Shown here piece after piece: positions 18,657 through 27,950 of a stretch of DNA of 64,000 nucleotides. This DNA comes from Pontibacterium granulatum. GTDB taxonomy: Bacteria; Pseudomonadota; Gammaproteobacteria; Pseudomonadales; Balneatricaceae. The notes beneath the pieces were generated by a model. That model saw only the letters and a program-made list of their open reading frames with translations, did not search any database and was not told the DNA's origin. Position 1 is the stretch's first letter. Each line of letters begins with the position of its first letter. Location of the stretch: contig NZ_JASBRH010000002.1 of the NCBI RefSeq assembly GCF_029961155.1, forward strand, positions 1 to 64,000, written 5' to 3'. The position numbers and the translations under genes are program-made.

Positions 18657-21266
18657 ATGTCTGATCTACATGAAGCCCTGCGAGAGAATGTACGCTCTCT
18701 GGGCGAAAGTCTGGGACGAACGATCAGCGGTCATCAGGGAGAGGCGTTCCTGGGGAAGGTCGAGCAGATTCGAAAGCTGGCCAAAAACGCGCGCGACAAT
18801 GATGAAACGGCACGGGATGAGTTGTTGAAGGTTTTGAGCAACCTCAGCTACGACGAAGTCCTGCCGGTTGCACGGGCATTTACCCAGTTCCTCAACCTGG
18901 CAAATATCGCCGAAGAGCACCACCGGGTACGCCGTCGTTTGGAGATCACAGACGTCTGCACGCCGGATTCCCTGTGTAGCCTGTTTGCCCGCCTGCGCCA
19001 GCGAGGCTTCAACGCCAAAACCGTGGCCGAAACCCTGAGTGAAATGCAGGTGGATCTGGTGCTGACCGCGCATCCGACCGAGGTGAACCGCCGTACTCTG
19101 ATCCAGAAATATGACGGTGTTGCGGATTGCCTGCGCCGCCTTGATCAGGGCGAGAGTGCAGAGCACCGCCTCAACGAACTGATCAGCCAGATCTGGCACA
19201 CTGACGAGATCCGACAGCAGCGCCCAACCCCGGTGGAGGAAGCGAAGTGGGGTTTTGCGGTGATCGAAAACTCGCTCTGGCAAGCGATTCCAGAATTCCT
19301 CAAACGGCTGGACGCCCAACTCAATGAAACTCTGGGGGAACGTCTGCCGCTTGATGCTGCACCGATCCGTTTCGCCTCCTGGATGGGCGGCGATCGTGAC
19401 GGCAACCCGAATGTAACCGCCAAGGTCACCGAAGAGGTGTTGCTGCTCTCCCGCTGGATGGCGGCAGATCTATACTACCGCGATGTGGATGCGCTGCGTG
19501 CCGAACTGTCGATGGCAAAGGCAAACGAAGCGCTGCGCAACCGGGTAGGTCATGAGTGTGCTGAGCCGTACCGCGAATTACTGGCGGATGTACGTACCAA
19601 GCTGTCCAACACCAAGGCCTGGATCTTTGCGCGCTTGAAAGGACAGCCGCTGCCCGAGACACGGATCTACAACAGCAGTGAAGAGTTGTTGGAGCCGCTG
19701 ATGTTGTGTCACCAATCGCTGGTGGATTGTGGTATGTCGATCATCGCCGAAGGCGCGCTGGAAGACATTATCCGACGTGTGGCCTGCTTTGGTACTTCGC
19801 TGGTCAAACTGGATATCCGGCAGAGTTCCGACCGGCATGCACAGGTGTTTGAAGAGCTGGCGCAGTTCTATGGTCTGGGCTCATACAATGGCTGGAGTGA
19901 GGAGGGACGCCAGAACTTCCTGCTGAAAGAACTGCAGAGCCGTCGCCCGCTGTTTCCGCGTGACTGGCAGCCATCGCCGGAAGTGCAGGAGGTTCTGGAT
20001 ACATGCCGTGTGGTGGCGGAAGCCGAGCCAAACAGTCTGGGGTCCTACGTGATCTCCATGGCGAGCAGTCCTTCCGATGTGCTGTCGGTGATCCTGCTGC
20101 TGCGCGATATGGGGATCGGCCACAATATGCGGGTGGTGCCGTTGTTCGAAACCCTTGCAGACCTGGATAATGCCCGAGACTGTATCGCTGCGTTGCTGGA
20201 TGTGGACTGGTATACGCAGTACACCGAAGGTCACCAGGAGGTGATGATCGGTTACTCCGACAGTTCCAAAGATGCCGGCCAGTTGGCAGCGGCATGGGGG
20301 CAGTTCAAGGCACAGGAAGCGCTGACCGAACTCTGTAAAGAGCGCGGTGTGCACCTGACCCTGTTCCATGGTCGTGGTGGTACGGTGGGTCGAGGAGGTG
20401 GTCCTAGCCATACAGCGATCCTGTCACAGCCACCGGGTTCGGTGGATCGCAGCCTGCGTGTCACTGAGCAGGGTGAGATGATCCGCTTTAAGTTCGGTAT
20501 TCCTGAGATCGCGGTGCGTAATCTGGAGCTGTATGTAGGGGCAGTGCTGGAAGCGACGCTGGATCCGTCCCCTGCGCCGGAGGAGGTGTGGCGTCAGCAG
20601 ATGGAACAGATGGCTCAGTTGGGGCTGAAGTCATACCGCGACGTCGTTCGCAACGATCCACAGTTTGTACCGTACTTCCGTGCGGCAACTCCGGAGCAGG
20701 AGCTGGCCAAGCTGCCGTTGGGGTCACGCCCGGCCAAACGTCGTCAGGATGGTGGCGTGGAGAGTCTGCGTGCCATTCCATGGATCTTTGCCTGGACCCA
20801 GATCCGTCTGATGCTGCCTGCGTGGCTGGGTTCCGATACCGCTTTGGGTAAGGCCGTCGAAGGTGGACAGGCGCAGCTTCTGCGTACCATGTATAAGGAC
20901 TGGCCATTTTTCCGCTCCTATCTCAACATGCTGGAGATGGTACTGGCGAAAAGTGATCCACAGGTTTCGGCGTACTACGATCATCAGCTCGTCTCGGAAG
21001 AGCTGCGGGTGCTGGGTTCCAGCCTGCGTAGCCGCTTGCAGCGCACCATCGATCTGGTGAACGAGATCAAACAGCAGGATCTGCTGTTGGTGGAGCTGCC
21101 GGTAATTCGTCAGTCGATCGATGTGCGTAACCCCTATATCGACCCGCTGCATGTATTGCAGGCGGAGCTGCTGAACCGTGACCGTACCCAGCCGGACAAG
21201 CGTCTGGAGCAGGCGTTGATGGTAACCATGGCGGGTATTTCCGCCGGGATGCGCAACACCGGCTAA
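18657..21266 (+). CDS. ppc: Phosphoenolpyruvate carboxylase
   Basis: Ppc carboxylates phosphoenolpyruvate to oxaloacetate, refilling the TCA cycle. The 869-residue protein has the catalytic histidine H139 in LTAHPTEVNRRT, the GYSDSSKDAG lysine signature, the FHGRGGTVGRGGGP loop and the conserved C-terminus MRNTG. I used the ATG at 18657, with GCGGAGG six bases upstream, rather than an in-frame start 15 bp earlier. The gene is monocistronic, flanked by hairpins on both sides. Confidence 0.97.
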   Translation: MSDLHEALRENVRSLGESLGRTISGHQGEAFLGKVEQIRKLAKNARDNDETARDELLKVLSNLSYDEVLPVARAFTQFLNLANIAEEHHRVRRRLEITDVCTPDSLCSLFARLRQRGFNAKTVAETLSEMQVDLVLTAHPTEVNRRTLIQKYDGVADCLRRLDQGESAEHRLNELISQIWHTDEIRQQRPTPVEEAKWGFAVIENSLWQAIPEFLKRLDAQLNETLGERLPLDAAPIRFASWMGGDRDGNPNVTAKVTEEVLLLSRWMAADLYYRDVDALRAELSMAKANEALRNRVGHECAEPYRELLADVRTKLSNTKAWIFARLKGQPLPETRIYNSSEELLEPLMLCHQSLVDCGMSIIAEGALEDIIRRVACFGTSLVKLDIRQSSDRHAQVFEELAQFYGLGSYNGWSEEGRQNFLLKELQSRRPLFPRDWQPSPEVQEVLDTCRVVAEAEPNSLGSYVISMASSPSDVLSVILLLRDMGIGHNMRVVPLFETLADLDNARDCIAALLDVDWYTQYTEGHQEVMIGYSDSSKDAGQLAAAWGQFKAQEALTELCKERGVHLTLFHGRGGTVGRGGGPSHTAILSQPPGSVDRSLRVTEQGEMIRFKFGIPEIAVRNLELYVGAVLEATLDPSPAPEEVWRQQMEQMAQLGLKSYRDVVRNDPQFVPYFRAATPEQELAKLPLGSRPAKRRQDGGVESLRAIPWIFAWTQIRLMLPAWLGSDTALGKAVEGGQAQLLRTMYKDWPFFRSYLNMLEMVLAKSDPQVSAYYDHQLVSEELRVLGSSLRSRLQRTIDLVNEIKQQDLLLVELPVIRQSIDVRNPYIDPLHVLQAELLNRDRTQPDKRLEQALMVTMAGISAGMRNTG

Positions 21267-21294
21267 GTTATCAGGTTGACTGCTGGCACGAGAC

Positions 21295-21319
21295 AAACAG
21301 GCGCGTTGGCGCCTGTTTT
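21295..21319 (+). terminator. Rho-independent terminator after ppc
   Basis: Perfect 10-bp stem AAACAGGCGC (21295-21304) and GCGCCTGTTT (21309-21318) with a GTTG loop and trailing T, 28 bp past the ppc stop. Confidence 0.88.
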
Positions 21320-21418
21320 GCGTCATCTAAAACGTTATAAAACGACGATGAAATGACAGAAAGCTTGAGCGATTTCCCCCTTTAACGTAATCTCAATAAC
21401 CTTTTTGTGAACAGGCTA

Positions 21419-21427
21419 TGTGGATAA
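21419..21427 (-). promoter_or_regulatory. Consensus DnaA box upstream of adk
   Basis: TGTGGATAA is the reverse complement of TTATCCACA, a perfect high-affinity DnaA box. It lies in the 338-bp ppc-adk spacer (21267-21604), which otherwise shows only the ppc terminator and an AT-rich stretch just before adk. A nine-base match can occur by chance, and no second box is nearby. Confidence 0.4.
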
Positions 21428-21592
21428 GTGTGTTAGTCCTAACGTCTTATTGTCCGGGTTAGGGTGCGTGGTATTGTCCTGTTCAGGTGTAATCTGATAT
21501 TCAGTTTCAGAAAGAATTTTCTCCGCTCGGTGGCACTAAAACGGGGCGGACAGCAGTTTTATATTTATAACAATTCTTAATTTTGGACTTAG

Positions 21593-22261
<669 letters not shown>

Positions 22262-22283
22262 GTTACTGTACGCCTGATCGACG

Positions 22284-22312
22284 AAAACCGCGCTTTTAAG
22301 CGCGGTTTTTTT
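22284..22312 (+). terminator. Rho-independent terminator after adk
   Basis: A 12-bp perfect stem AAAACCGCGCTT (22284-22295) and AAGCGCGGTTTT (22298-22309) with a TT loop and a run of T to 22312. Confidence 0.95.
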
Positions 22313-22362
22313 ATGTCTGTAATCCACGTAGTGATGGGTGCACCGAAGAGGCTGTTTTCACG

Positions 22363-22368
22363 TATAAT
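22363..22368 (+). promoter_or_regulatory. Candidate -10 box for hemH
   Basis: A consensus TATAAT lies 32 bp before the chosen hemH ATG (22401), just after the adk terminator. No good -35 hexamer is visible at the right distance. The location makes an upstream ATG at 22380 unlikely as the start, since transcription would begin only about five bases before it. Confidence 0.45.
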
Positions 22369-22400
22369 CAGCCCCCTGAATGGATAGGACCGCCAACAAC

Positions 22401-23411
22401 ATGCGCACACAGCAGAAAACAGCCATCATACTGGCTAACCTGGGTACCCCGGACAAAGCTGAAGCCGGAGCCGTACGCCGTTACCTGAATGAGTTTCTTT
22501 CCGATCGCCGTGTGGTCGAGGGCAACGGCTTGCGCCGCTTGTTGTGGCTGGCAGTGCTCAAAGGGATCATCCTCAACGTGCGTCCGGGGCGTGTGGCTAA
22601 GGCCTATGCATCGATCTGGGAGGATGACTCTCCGATGCGTAAGATCCTTAATCAGCAGGTATCTGAGCTGAAGCTGGCGCTGCAAGAGCGCTTTGCGGAC
22701 AACGCACCGGAAGTGTATTCGGCGATGACCTATGGCCAGCCCGGACTAAGCCGTCTGCTGCCGGAGCTGGCCAAGAATGATTACACCCAGCTGTTGATTG
22801 TGCCGCTTTATCCACAGTACTCGGCAACGACTACCGCACCGATCTACGATCAGGTGGCCAAGTTCCAGATGGCGCAGCGCGAAGTGATGGATATTCGGAT
22901 CGTAAAATCTTACTACGATCACCCGGCGTACATTGAGGCGTTGGCAGGTAGCATCCGTGATTTCCGTGAGCAACAGGGCAGTGCCGATAAGCTGATGCTG
23001 TCCTACCACGGTATCCCGAAAGAGTACGCCGACAAGGGCGACCCATACCCACATCAGTGTCATCGTACCTCCGAGCTGCTGGCGGCAAAGCTGGGCTTGA
23101 ACGACAGCGAATGGATCACCACCTTCCAGTCCCGTTTCGGCCCTAAAGAGTGGCTGCAGCCTTACACGGACAAAACCCTGGAAAAGCTGCCGGGGCAGGG
23201 TGTGAAGAATATACAAGTGGCATGTCCGGCATTTTCGGCGGACTGCCTGGAAACACTGGAAGAGATTGCGCTAGAAAACCGCGATGTCTTTAAAGAGGCA
23301 GGGGGTGACTCCTACGCCTATATCCCGGCGTTGAACGCCTCCGCCGGATTCATCACCCTGCTTGCCGAGCTGGTTGCAGAACAGGCCGGTGACTGGGTTC
23401 AGGAGCGATAA
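22401..23411 (+). CDS. hemH: Ferrochelatase
   Basis: HemH inserts ferrous iron into protoporphyrin IX, the last step of heme synthesis, at the inner membrane surface. The 336-residue protein starts TAIILANLGTPD, contains the catalytic histidine in LSYHGIP and the conserved TFQSRFG and CPAFSADCLETLEEI segments. I chose the ATG at 22401 by alignment of the N-terminus with E. coli and the nearby -10 box. rlmB starts two bases downstream, so the pair forms an operon. Confidence 0.96.
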   Translation: MRTQQKTAIILANLGTPDKAEAGAVRRYLNEFLSDRRVVEGNGLRRLLWLAVLKGIILNVRPGRVAKAYASIWEDDSPMRKILNQQVSELKLALQERFADNAPEVYSAMTYGQPGLSRLLPELAKNDYTQLLIVPLYPQYSATTTAPIYDQVAKFQMAQREVMDIRIVKSYYDHPAYIEALAGSIRDFREQQGSADKLMLSYHGIPKEYADKGDPYPHQCHRTSELLAAKLGLNDSEWITTFQSRFGPKEWLQPYTDKTLEKLPGQGVKNIQVACPAFSADCLETLEEIALENRDVFKEAGGDSYAYIPALNASAGFITLLAELVAEQAGDWVQER

Positions 23412-23413
23412 GA

Positions 23414-24154
23414 TTGCAAAACGAAATTCTGTTCGGTATCCATGCGGTTAAAACTGCACTGAAACGTGATGCGAAGCGTATCCGTTCCATGTGCGCGCAG
23501 AAAGGGCGCAAAGACGAACGTATCCAGCAGGTGCTGGAACTGGCTCAGGAGCAAGATATCCGCGTCAAGTGGCTGAGCCGCCAGGAGCTGGATCAGTTGA
23601 CCGACAACGGTGTACATCAGGGCGTGCTGGTGGAGTGTGAGCCGATCCGCTCCCACAACGAAAAACAGCTGGAGCAGATGCTCGATAATCTGGATGAACA
23701 ACCCTTTCTGCTGGTATTGGACGGCGTAACCGATCCGCATAACCTGGGCGCCTGCCTGCGTACCGCCGATGCGGCGGGCGTGCACGCGGTGATTGCGCCG
23801 AAGGACAAGTCTGCCCCGCTGAATGCAACCGTGGCTAAAGTGGCCTGTGGTGCCGCCGAAGCGGTGCCGTACGTACAGGTAACCAACCTGGCGCGTACCC
23901 TGAAAGCGTTGCAGGAGCGGGGAATCTGGATTACCGGTACGGCCGGTGAAACCGACCTGGACGTGTACCAGTCCAACCTGACCGGCCCGATGGCGCTGGT
24001 GATGGGCGCAGAAGGTAAAGGCATGCGTCGCCTGACCCGTGAACACTGCGACCAGTTGGTTAAGATCCCGATGGCGGGTGAGGTGAGCAGTCTCAACGTC
24101 TCTGTGGCGACCGGTGTGTGTCTGTTTGAAGCGGTGCGTCAGCGTTCCCGCTAA
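23414..24154 (+). CDS. rlmB: 23S rRNA (guanosine-2'-O-)-methyltransferase RlmB
   Basis: RlmB 2'-O-methylates G2251 of 23S rRNA using S-adenosylmethionine. The 246-residue SpoU-family protein has an N-terminal substrate-binding domain (to about 75) and the trefoil-knot methyltransferase motifs NLGACLRTADAAG, VMGAEGKGMRRL and SLNVSVATGVCLFEA. It starts at TTG, with AGGAG inside the end of hemH nine bases upstream. Its end overlaps the convergent yceI-type gene by 4 bp. Confidence 0.95.
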   Translation: MQNEILFGIHAVKTALKRDAKRIRSMCAQKGRKDERIQQVLELAQEQDIRVKWLSRQELDQLTDNGVHQGVLVECEPIRSHNEKQLEQMLDNLDEQPFLLVLDGVTDPHNLGACLRTADAAGVHAVIAPKDKSAPLNATVAKVACGAAEAVPYVQVTNLARTLKALQERGIWITGTAGETDLDVYQSNLTGPMALVMGAEGKGMRRLTREHCDQLVKIPMAGEVSSLNVSVATGVCLFEAVRQRSR

Positions 24155-24780
24155 TCGCTTGGTGATTGGCGCTGGAATTCGGCATAGAACTCAAGCTTGA
24201 CCTCTTCGCCGACCAGGCCCGTGTAGCGATCGACCCCAAAATCGGTACGGTTAATCGTGCCGCTGGCGGCAAAACCCAGTGTGTACCTGCGGGTCAGCAG
24301 GTTGGTGGCGCCGCCGTTAAAACGTCCCTGAAAGCTGACGCTCTTGGTGACGCCGCGCAGTGTCAGGTCGCCAGTAAAGATAAAACGGTTATCCCCCAAC
24401 GGCTTGATAGCCGTGCTGGTGAAAGCGGCCTGTGGAAACTGTTCGCTGTGAAACCAGTCACTGTTTTGCAGGGTGCCTTCAATGATGCTGTCATCCACAT
24501 CCACACTCGCGGTGTCTACCCGGGCGCTTAATCGCGTGGCCTCAATATTAGCCGGATCGAACTCCAGACTGGCACCGAAATCGTTGAAACGCCCCACATA
24601 GGTGGATAGACCAAGGTGTTCGATCTTGAACAGCAGTGTGCTGTGTTGAGGATCAATCTGGTAGGTACCGGGCTTCAGCGCACCTATCTGATCGGTTTTA
24701 TCCGGTGTTACCAGTGCACTGCAACCGCTAAGTAACAGGCTGGTAAACAGCGCAAAGCCAAAATGCTTGAACAGACCCAT
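24151..24780 (-). CDS. YceI-family lipoprotein
   Basis: A 209-residue YceI-like protein, a lipocalin-type beta-barrel family that binds polyisoprenoids in characterised members; the cellular role is generally unknown. The N-terminus is a lipoprotein signal with lipobox LLSGC (Cys at residue 20). The core holds the usual motifs GTYQIDPQHSTLLFKIEHLG and TLRGVTKSVSF with ADFGVDRY-like RTDFGVDRY. It is downstream of the LuxP/kinase module on the same strand with a 97-bp gap, so co-transcription is possible but unproven. Confidence 0.9.
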   Translation of the reverse strand: MGLFKHFGFALFTSLLLSGCSALVTPDKTDQIGALKPGTYQIDPQHSTLLFKIEHLGLSTYVGRFNDFGASLEFDPANIEATRLSARVDTASVDVDDSIIEGTLQNSDWFHSEQFPQAAFTSTAIKPLGDNRFIFTGDLTLRGVTKSVSFQGRFNGGATNLLTRRYTLGFAASGTINRTDFGVDRYTGLVGEEVKLEFYAEFQRQSPSD

Positions 24781-24877
24781 ATCTGACGGTTCTCCGTGTT
24801 TGTGTATAACACCTACGAACGTTCAGACTAGGCGCCGTGGCATTAGTTCGTGCAGGTGAGCGTCAGCTTGCGCGGGG

Positions 24878-26638
24878 TTATTCTGCAGGCATGTTCTGCT
24901 CGCTATAAGCGTATGCTGCCGGCACAAACACATTAATAGCAACGCCCTCGTTATCACTACCCGGGCCAATACTCAGGGTGGCATTCATGTAATCTGCCCG
25001 CTCCTGAATGCTCATCAATCCAAAACCACCCCGTGTGGCTTCTTTCTTCAACGAGCTGGGTAAGCCTACGCCATCGTCCTCGATGATCAGCCGGACTCCC
25101 TGCAACTCATCTTTAAGCTTGATAGTGACCAGGGTGCCTTCGGCGTGTTTCATAATGTTGGTCAGGGCTTCCTGGGTGATGCGGTACAGATTGGACTTAA
25201 TCTCGTCCTTCAACGGTTTTTCCTGCTCCAGTTCCATCAATACACCGTAGTCCTGCATCTCAAGCTGTTTGATGGTAGGTATTTTAGGAATGCTGACACT
25301 CAGGCCGAAGTCATTCATCTCGAACGGACGCAGAGACTCAATCCGGTTGTAGACCTTGTCGTACATCAGGTTGATGATGTTAAGGCACTCACTGACGGTT
25401 TCCTTCGAAGTTTCTTCGTGCATCAACTGATCCTTCAGGGTGATCAGGTTGATATGCACCACCGCCAGCAGCTGGCTCATGTCGTCGTGCAGGTCATTGG
25501 AGATGCGTGATCGTTCATGCTCCTGCGAGCTAATCAGGTGGTGCAGGATACGGCGTTTGTCTTCGTTGATGGCGATCAGTTTGCTGTTGGTGCGCTCCAG
25601 CATCTCTTCTTTCTGCTTTAGGTCGCGCATGATCTGCACAATCTCTTCGCCGATTGCGTTAAAGTCGGAGATATTGGTGCGTCGCCAGGTGGTGCGCTTG
25701 TCGGCGTGCGCCTTACGGGCAAACAGGATCAGTGACTGCAGCTGGGTATCGACGGAGCTGGAGAGGGTGAATGCGATCGCCAGGGAGATCAGCAGGGCTA
25801 CCACACAGCCAAAGATCATGGTTTCCCAGAACTGCAGGCGCAGGTCCTGGCTGACATCATTGTCCGGGTAAAACTGAATTTTGAAGTTGTCCCCCAACAC
25901 CGTATCACCCAAGGACGTCACTACCTTATCGTCCTGCTCCATCGCCAGCAGGGTGGTTAGCCAATTGTCCTGGCGGGTGCTGGGATATTCCACCGTGCTT
26001 ATCGGTTGGTTGTCGTACTGAAAACTGATTTTGCGCAGGCTATTCTGGTCGTAGAAGGAGAGTTTCTCCAGCAGGTACTGGTTATCGGAGAGTTTGACAC
26101 CGCCAGCCAGCTGGCCGATCACCTTGCCTGAACTTTTGATATCAAGATTGATAGTGTACACGCCCAGCAGGGTGTCTTTAATCTGCAGGGTATTCCAGCC
26201 GTAGCTGTCCAGCCCGCCGTTCTGGACGATTAGCTCGTCACAGGAAAGGTGGTGCAGCTTGGTGAAATAGCCGGTAAACAGGAAGCAGCGATTGGTGTCA
26301 TGAAAGGCGACCGCGATGAAGTCGTAGCGAACCTTTTCGAACTCTTCTTCCCAGGCTGACAAGGTGGCAAGAAAGTTGGCCTGATCACCCCGGTAGAAGG
26401 ATTCGATCATACGCTCGTTGGAGCGGATGGTCAGCAGATTGTCCTCCACGCCATCCAGGTAGGTGCGTAAACTTTCCTCCAGGCGAAATGACAGGGCGTG
26501 GTTGTGAGAGTCCACCTGTTTGCCGATGATCTCCCGCGATTCATAGAAGATATTGACTAGAAATGAGACGAGGAAGGTAAAGGTTGCCAGCAACAGCAAC
26601 AGGAAGGTGATCGTTTTAAACCGCAGGTTGGCGCGCAT
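24878..26638 (-). CDS. NarL-type sensor kinase paired with LuxP-like receptor
   Basis: A 586-residue inner-membrane histidine kinase. TM1 (about 9-31), a roughly 240-residue periplasmic region, TM2 (about 271-292) and a HAMP-like linker (293-345) have the layout of LuxQ; the linker (VDTQLQSLILFARKA and SDFNAIGEEI) resembles LuxQ by eye. The output is different: a HisKA_3 domain with phosphoacceptor H384 (SNDLHDDMSQLLA) and a short HATPase (N-box ALTNIMKHA, DDGVGLP, GGFGLMSI), with no receiver. It starts 13 bp after the LuxP-like gene ends, so they form an operon. The cognate NarL/FixJ-type regulator is not in the window. Confidence 0.88.
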   Translation of the reverse strand: MRANLRFKTITFLLLLLATFTFLVSFLVNIFYESREIIGKQVDSHNHALSFRLEESLRTYLDGVEDNLLTIRSNERMIESFYRGDQANFLATLSAWEEEFEKVRYDFIAVAFHDTNRCFLFTGYFTKLHHLSCDELIVQNGGLDSYGWNTLQIKDTLLGVYTINLDIKSSGKVIGQLAGGVKLSDNQYLLEKLSFYDQNSLRKISFQYDNQPISTVEYPSTRQDNWLTTLLAMEQDDKVVTSLGDTVLGDNFKIQFYPDNDVSQDLRLQFWETMIFGCVVALLISLAIAFTLSSSVDTQLQSLILFARKAHADKRTTWRRTNISDFNAIGEEIVQIMRDLKQKEEMLERTNSKLIAINEDKRRILHHLISSQEHERSRISNDLHDDMSQLLAVVHINLITLKDQLMHEETSKETVSECLNIINLMYDKVYNRIESLRPFEMNDFGLSVSIPKIPTIKQLEMQDYGVLMELEQEKPLKDEIKSNLYRITQEALTNIMKHAEGTLVTIKLKDELQGVRLIIEDDGVGLPSSLKKEATRGGFGLMSIQERADYMNATLSIGPGSDNEGVAINVFVPAAYAYSEQNMPAE

Positions 26639-26651
26639 AGTGGGGCCGTGT

Positions 26652-27785
26652 TCACAAATCCTTGTTGGAGTATCGGAAAGCCTGGCTTTCCATCCGTTTT
26701 ATCTCATCCAGCGACATACTCTCATCCAGTATAGTGAAGTCTCCCGAGAAGATCAGAGGTACGGGCTTACCTTCAAGGTCGCGCTTGATCGCTTCCGCCA
26801 TGGAGATGCCGTTGGCGTCATTCATGCGCATCAGCACTACCTTAAGGTTGCCGTTGACCAGTTCCTGGATCTCCTCGGAGCCCCCGCCCCAGCCATTGGC
26901 GATGATGTCCTGGCGATCGGTTTCGCGCAGGGCGTCCAGCGCACCAATGGCGGTATCGGTCCCACAGGCATAGATATATTTGATATGCGGTGTCTCCTGC
27001 AGAATCTGCAAGGTGGCCTTGTAGCCGCCCTCACGGTTGGAGTTGGCGTAATAACTGGCCTGCAGGTCATGGTAGTCGCCGATCTCGCGGATGAAGGTCA
27101 GACCACGCATCTCGCTGACCAGGCCTTTATTGCGGAACAGTACGGCGTAGGGGGTGCCTCGTGGCATGCGTTGCCTGAAGTACTGTGCCAGTCGCTTGGC
27201 GCCCTCGGCATGGTCAAAACCGCTGTACATAAACGGCTGACGGTTACCCCAGTCCTTGATTGGGGTGGTGATGTTCTGCAGGATCAGTTTGATATTAGTG
27301 CCGCGTATCAGGCGTTCCACCATCGCTTTCTGACGGGCCGAATCCAGAGTGTAGACCAGATAGTCCGGATTCCACTCCAGCATCTCCTCGATCTGGGCGA
27401 GTTGTTTGGAGATCTCGCTGAACGGCTTGGTGTAACGGGTTTGCAGCTCGTAATTGATGCCCAGTTCATCCATTCGCAAGGCAAAGGAGCGTACACTGCG
27501 CAGCCAGTAACCGGAGTATTGGATGGAGGGGTAGATGATGCCGATCTTGATCTTCTTGTTGGGTTTTGCCAGTGGCACCGATTCGCTGCGTACGGCAGCA
27601 ATCAGTTCAGCCGAGGCGTACTGTTGCTCCGGATGTTCTGCATAGTATTCGTCATACATCCAGTAATCGGCCAGTTTCCCGGCCCAGACATTGCCGCTAA
27701 AAGTAATGAGTAGGGGGGCCAGCAGTGCGGCGCAACGGCTTAAATAGGTGCGAAAAGGGAGGCTGTAAGGGTGATGCTCGGGCAT
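26652..27785 (-). CDS. luxP: LuxP-like periplasmic AI-2-binding protein
   Basis: A 377-residue periplasmic binding protein strikingly close to Vibrio LuxP, the receptor for the borated autoinducer AI-2. A signal peptide ends at VWA. Counting from a TTG three codons upstream, the residues aligned with LuxP ligand contacts are Q92, S94, W97 (IQYSGYW), N174 (QNITTP), R230 (SEMRG), T279, D280 (GTDTAIG), W302 (NGWGGG) and R323 (MRMND), corresponding to Q77, S79, W82, N159, R215, T266, D267, W289 and R310. I chose the ATG at 27785. It is co-directional with the downstream sensor kinase. luxS is not in this window. Confidence 0.9.
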   Translation of the reverse strand: MPEHHPYSLPFRTYLSRCAALLAPLLITFSGNVWAGKLADYWMYDEYYAEHPEQQYASAELIAAVRSESVPLAKPNKKIKIGIIYPSIQYSGYWLRSVRSFALRMDELGINYELQTRYTKPFSEISKQLAQIEEMLEWNPDYLVYTLDSARQKAMVERLIRGTNIKLILQNITTPIKDWGNRQPFMYSGFDHAEGAKRLAQYFRQRMPRGTPYAVLFRNKGLVSEMRGLTFIREIGDYHDLQASYYANSNREGGYKATLQILQETPHIKYIYACGTDTAIGALDALRETDRQDIIANGWGGGSEEIQELVNGNLKVVLMRMNDANGISMAEAIKRDLEGKPVPLIFSGDFTILDESMSLDEIKRMESQAFRYSNKDL

Positions 27786-27804
27786 GGTGTGCAAGCCTGC
27801 TCAG

Positions 27805-27858
27805 GGTTGAATCCGTAATTTTTCGGTCTGAACCGTCGATTTTGGCATGGATTCAACC
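27805..27858 (-). promoter_or_regulatory. Inverted repeat in the luxP leader
   Basis: GGTTGAATCC (27805-27814) and GGATTCAACC (27849-27858) are perfect 10-bp inverted arms spaced by 34 bp, within 75 bp upstream of luxP. A smaller repeat CGGT/ACCG (27824-27827/27832-27835) lies inside. It could be a pair of operator half-sites or an RNA stem in the leader. Function is inferred from position only. Confidence 0.4.
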
Positions 27859-27870
27859 TGGATATAACAA

Positions 27871-27903
27871 ATCGGGGCCAATCTCTACATGATTAGCCCC
27901 GAT
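27871..27903 (-). terminator. Terminator after ackA (minus strand)
   Basis: ATCGGGGC (27871-27878) pairs with GCCCCGAT (27896-27903), and AATC with GATT inside it, giving a 12-13 bp stem with one mismatch. Read on the minus strand it is followed by TTTGTTAT. It separates ackA-pta from luxP, implying luxP has its own promoter. Confidence 0.75.
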
Positions 27904-27950
27904 TGCAGGTGCTGTCTATAGTCTGGATCGAATTGACGCAAAGAAAGCGG

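Noticed and set aside
26652-27785. Ribose- or other sugar-binding protein instead of LuxP
   Set aside because: All nine residues that contact borated AI-2 in LuxP are kept, and long segments match LuxP outside the ligand site; no ABC permease genes are adjacent.
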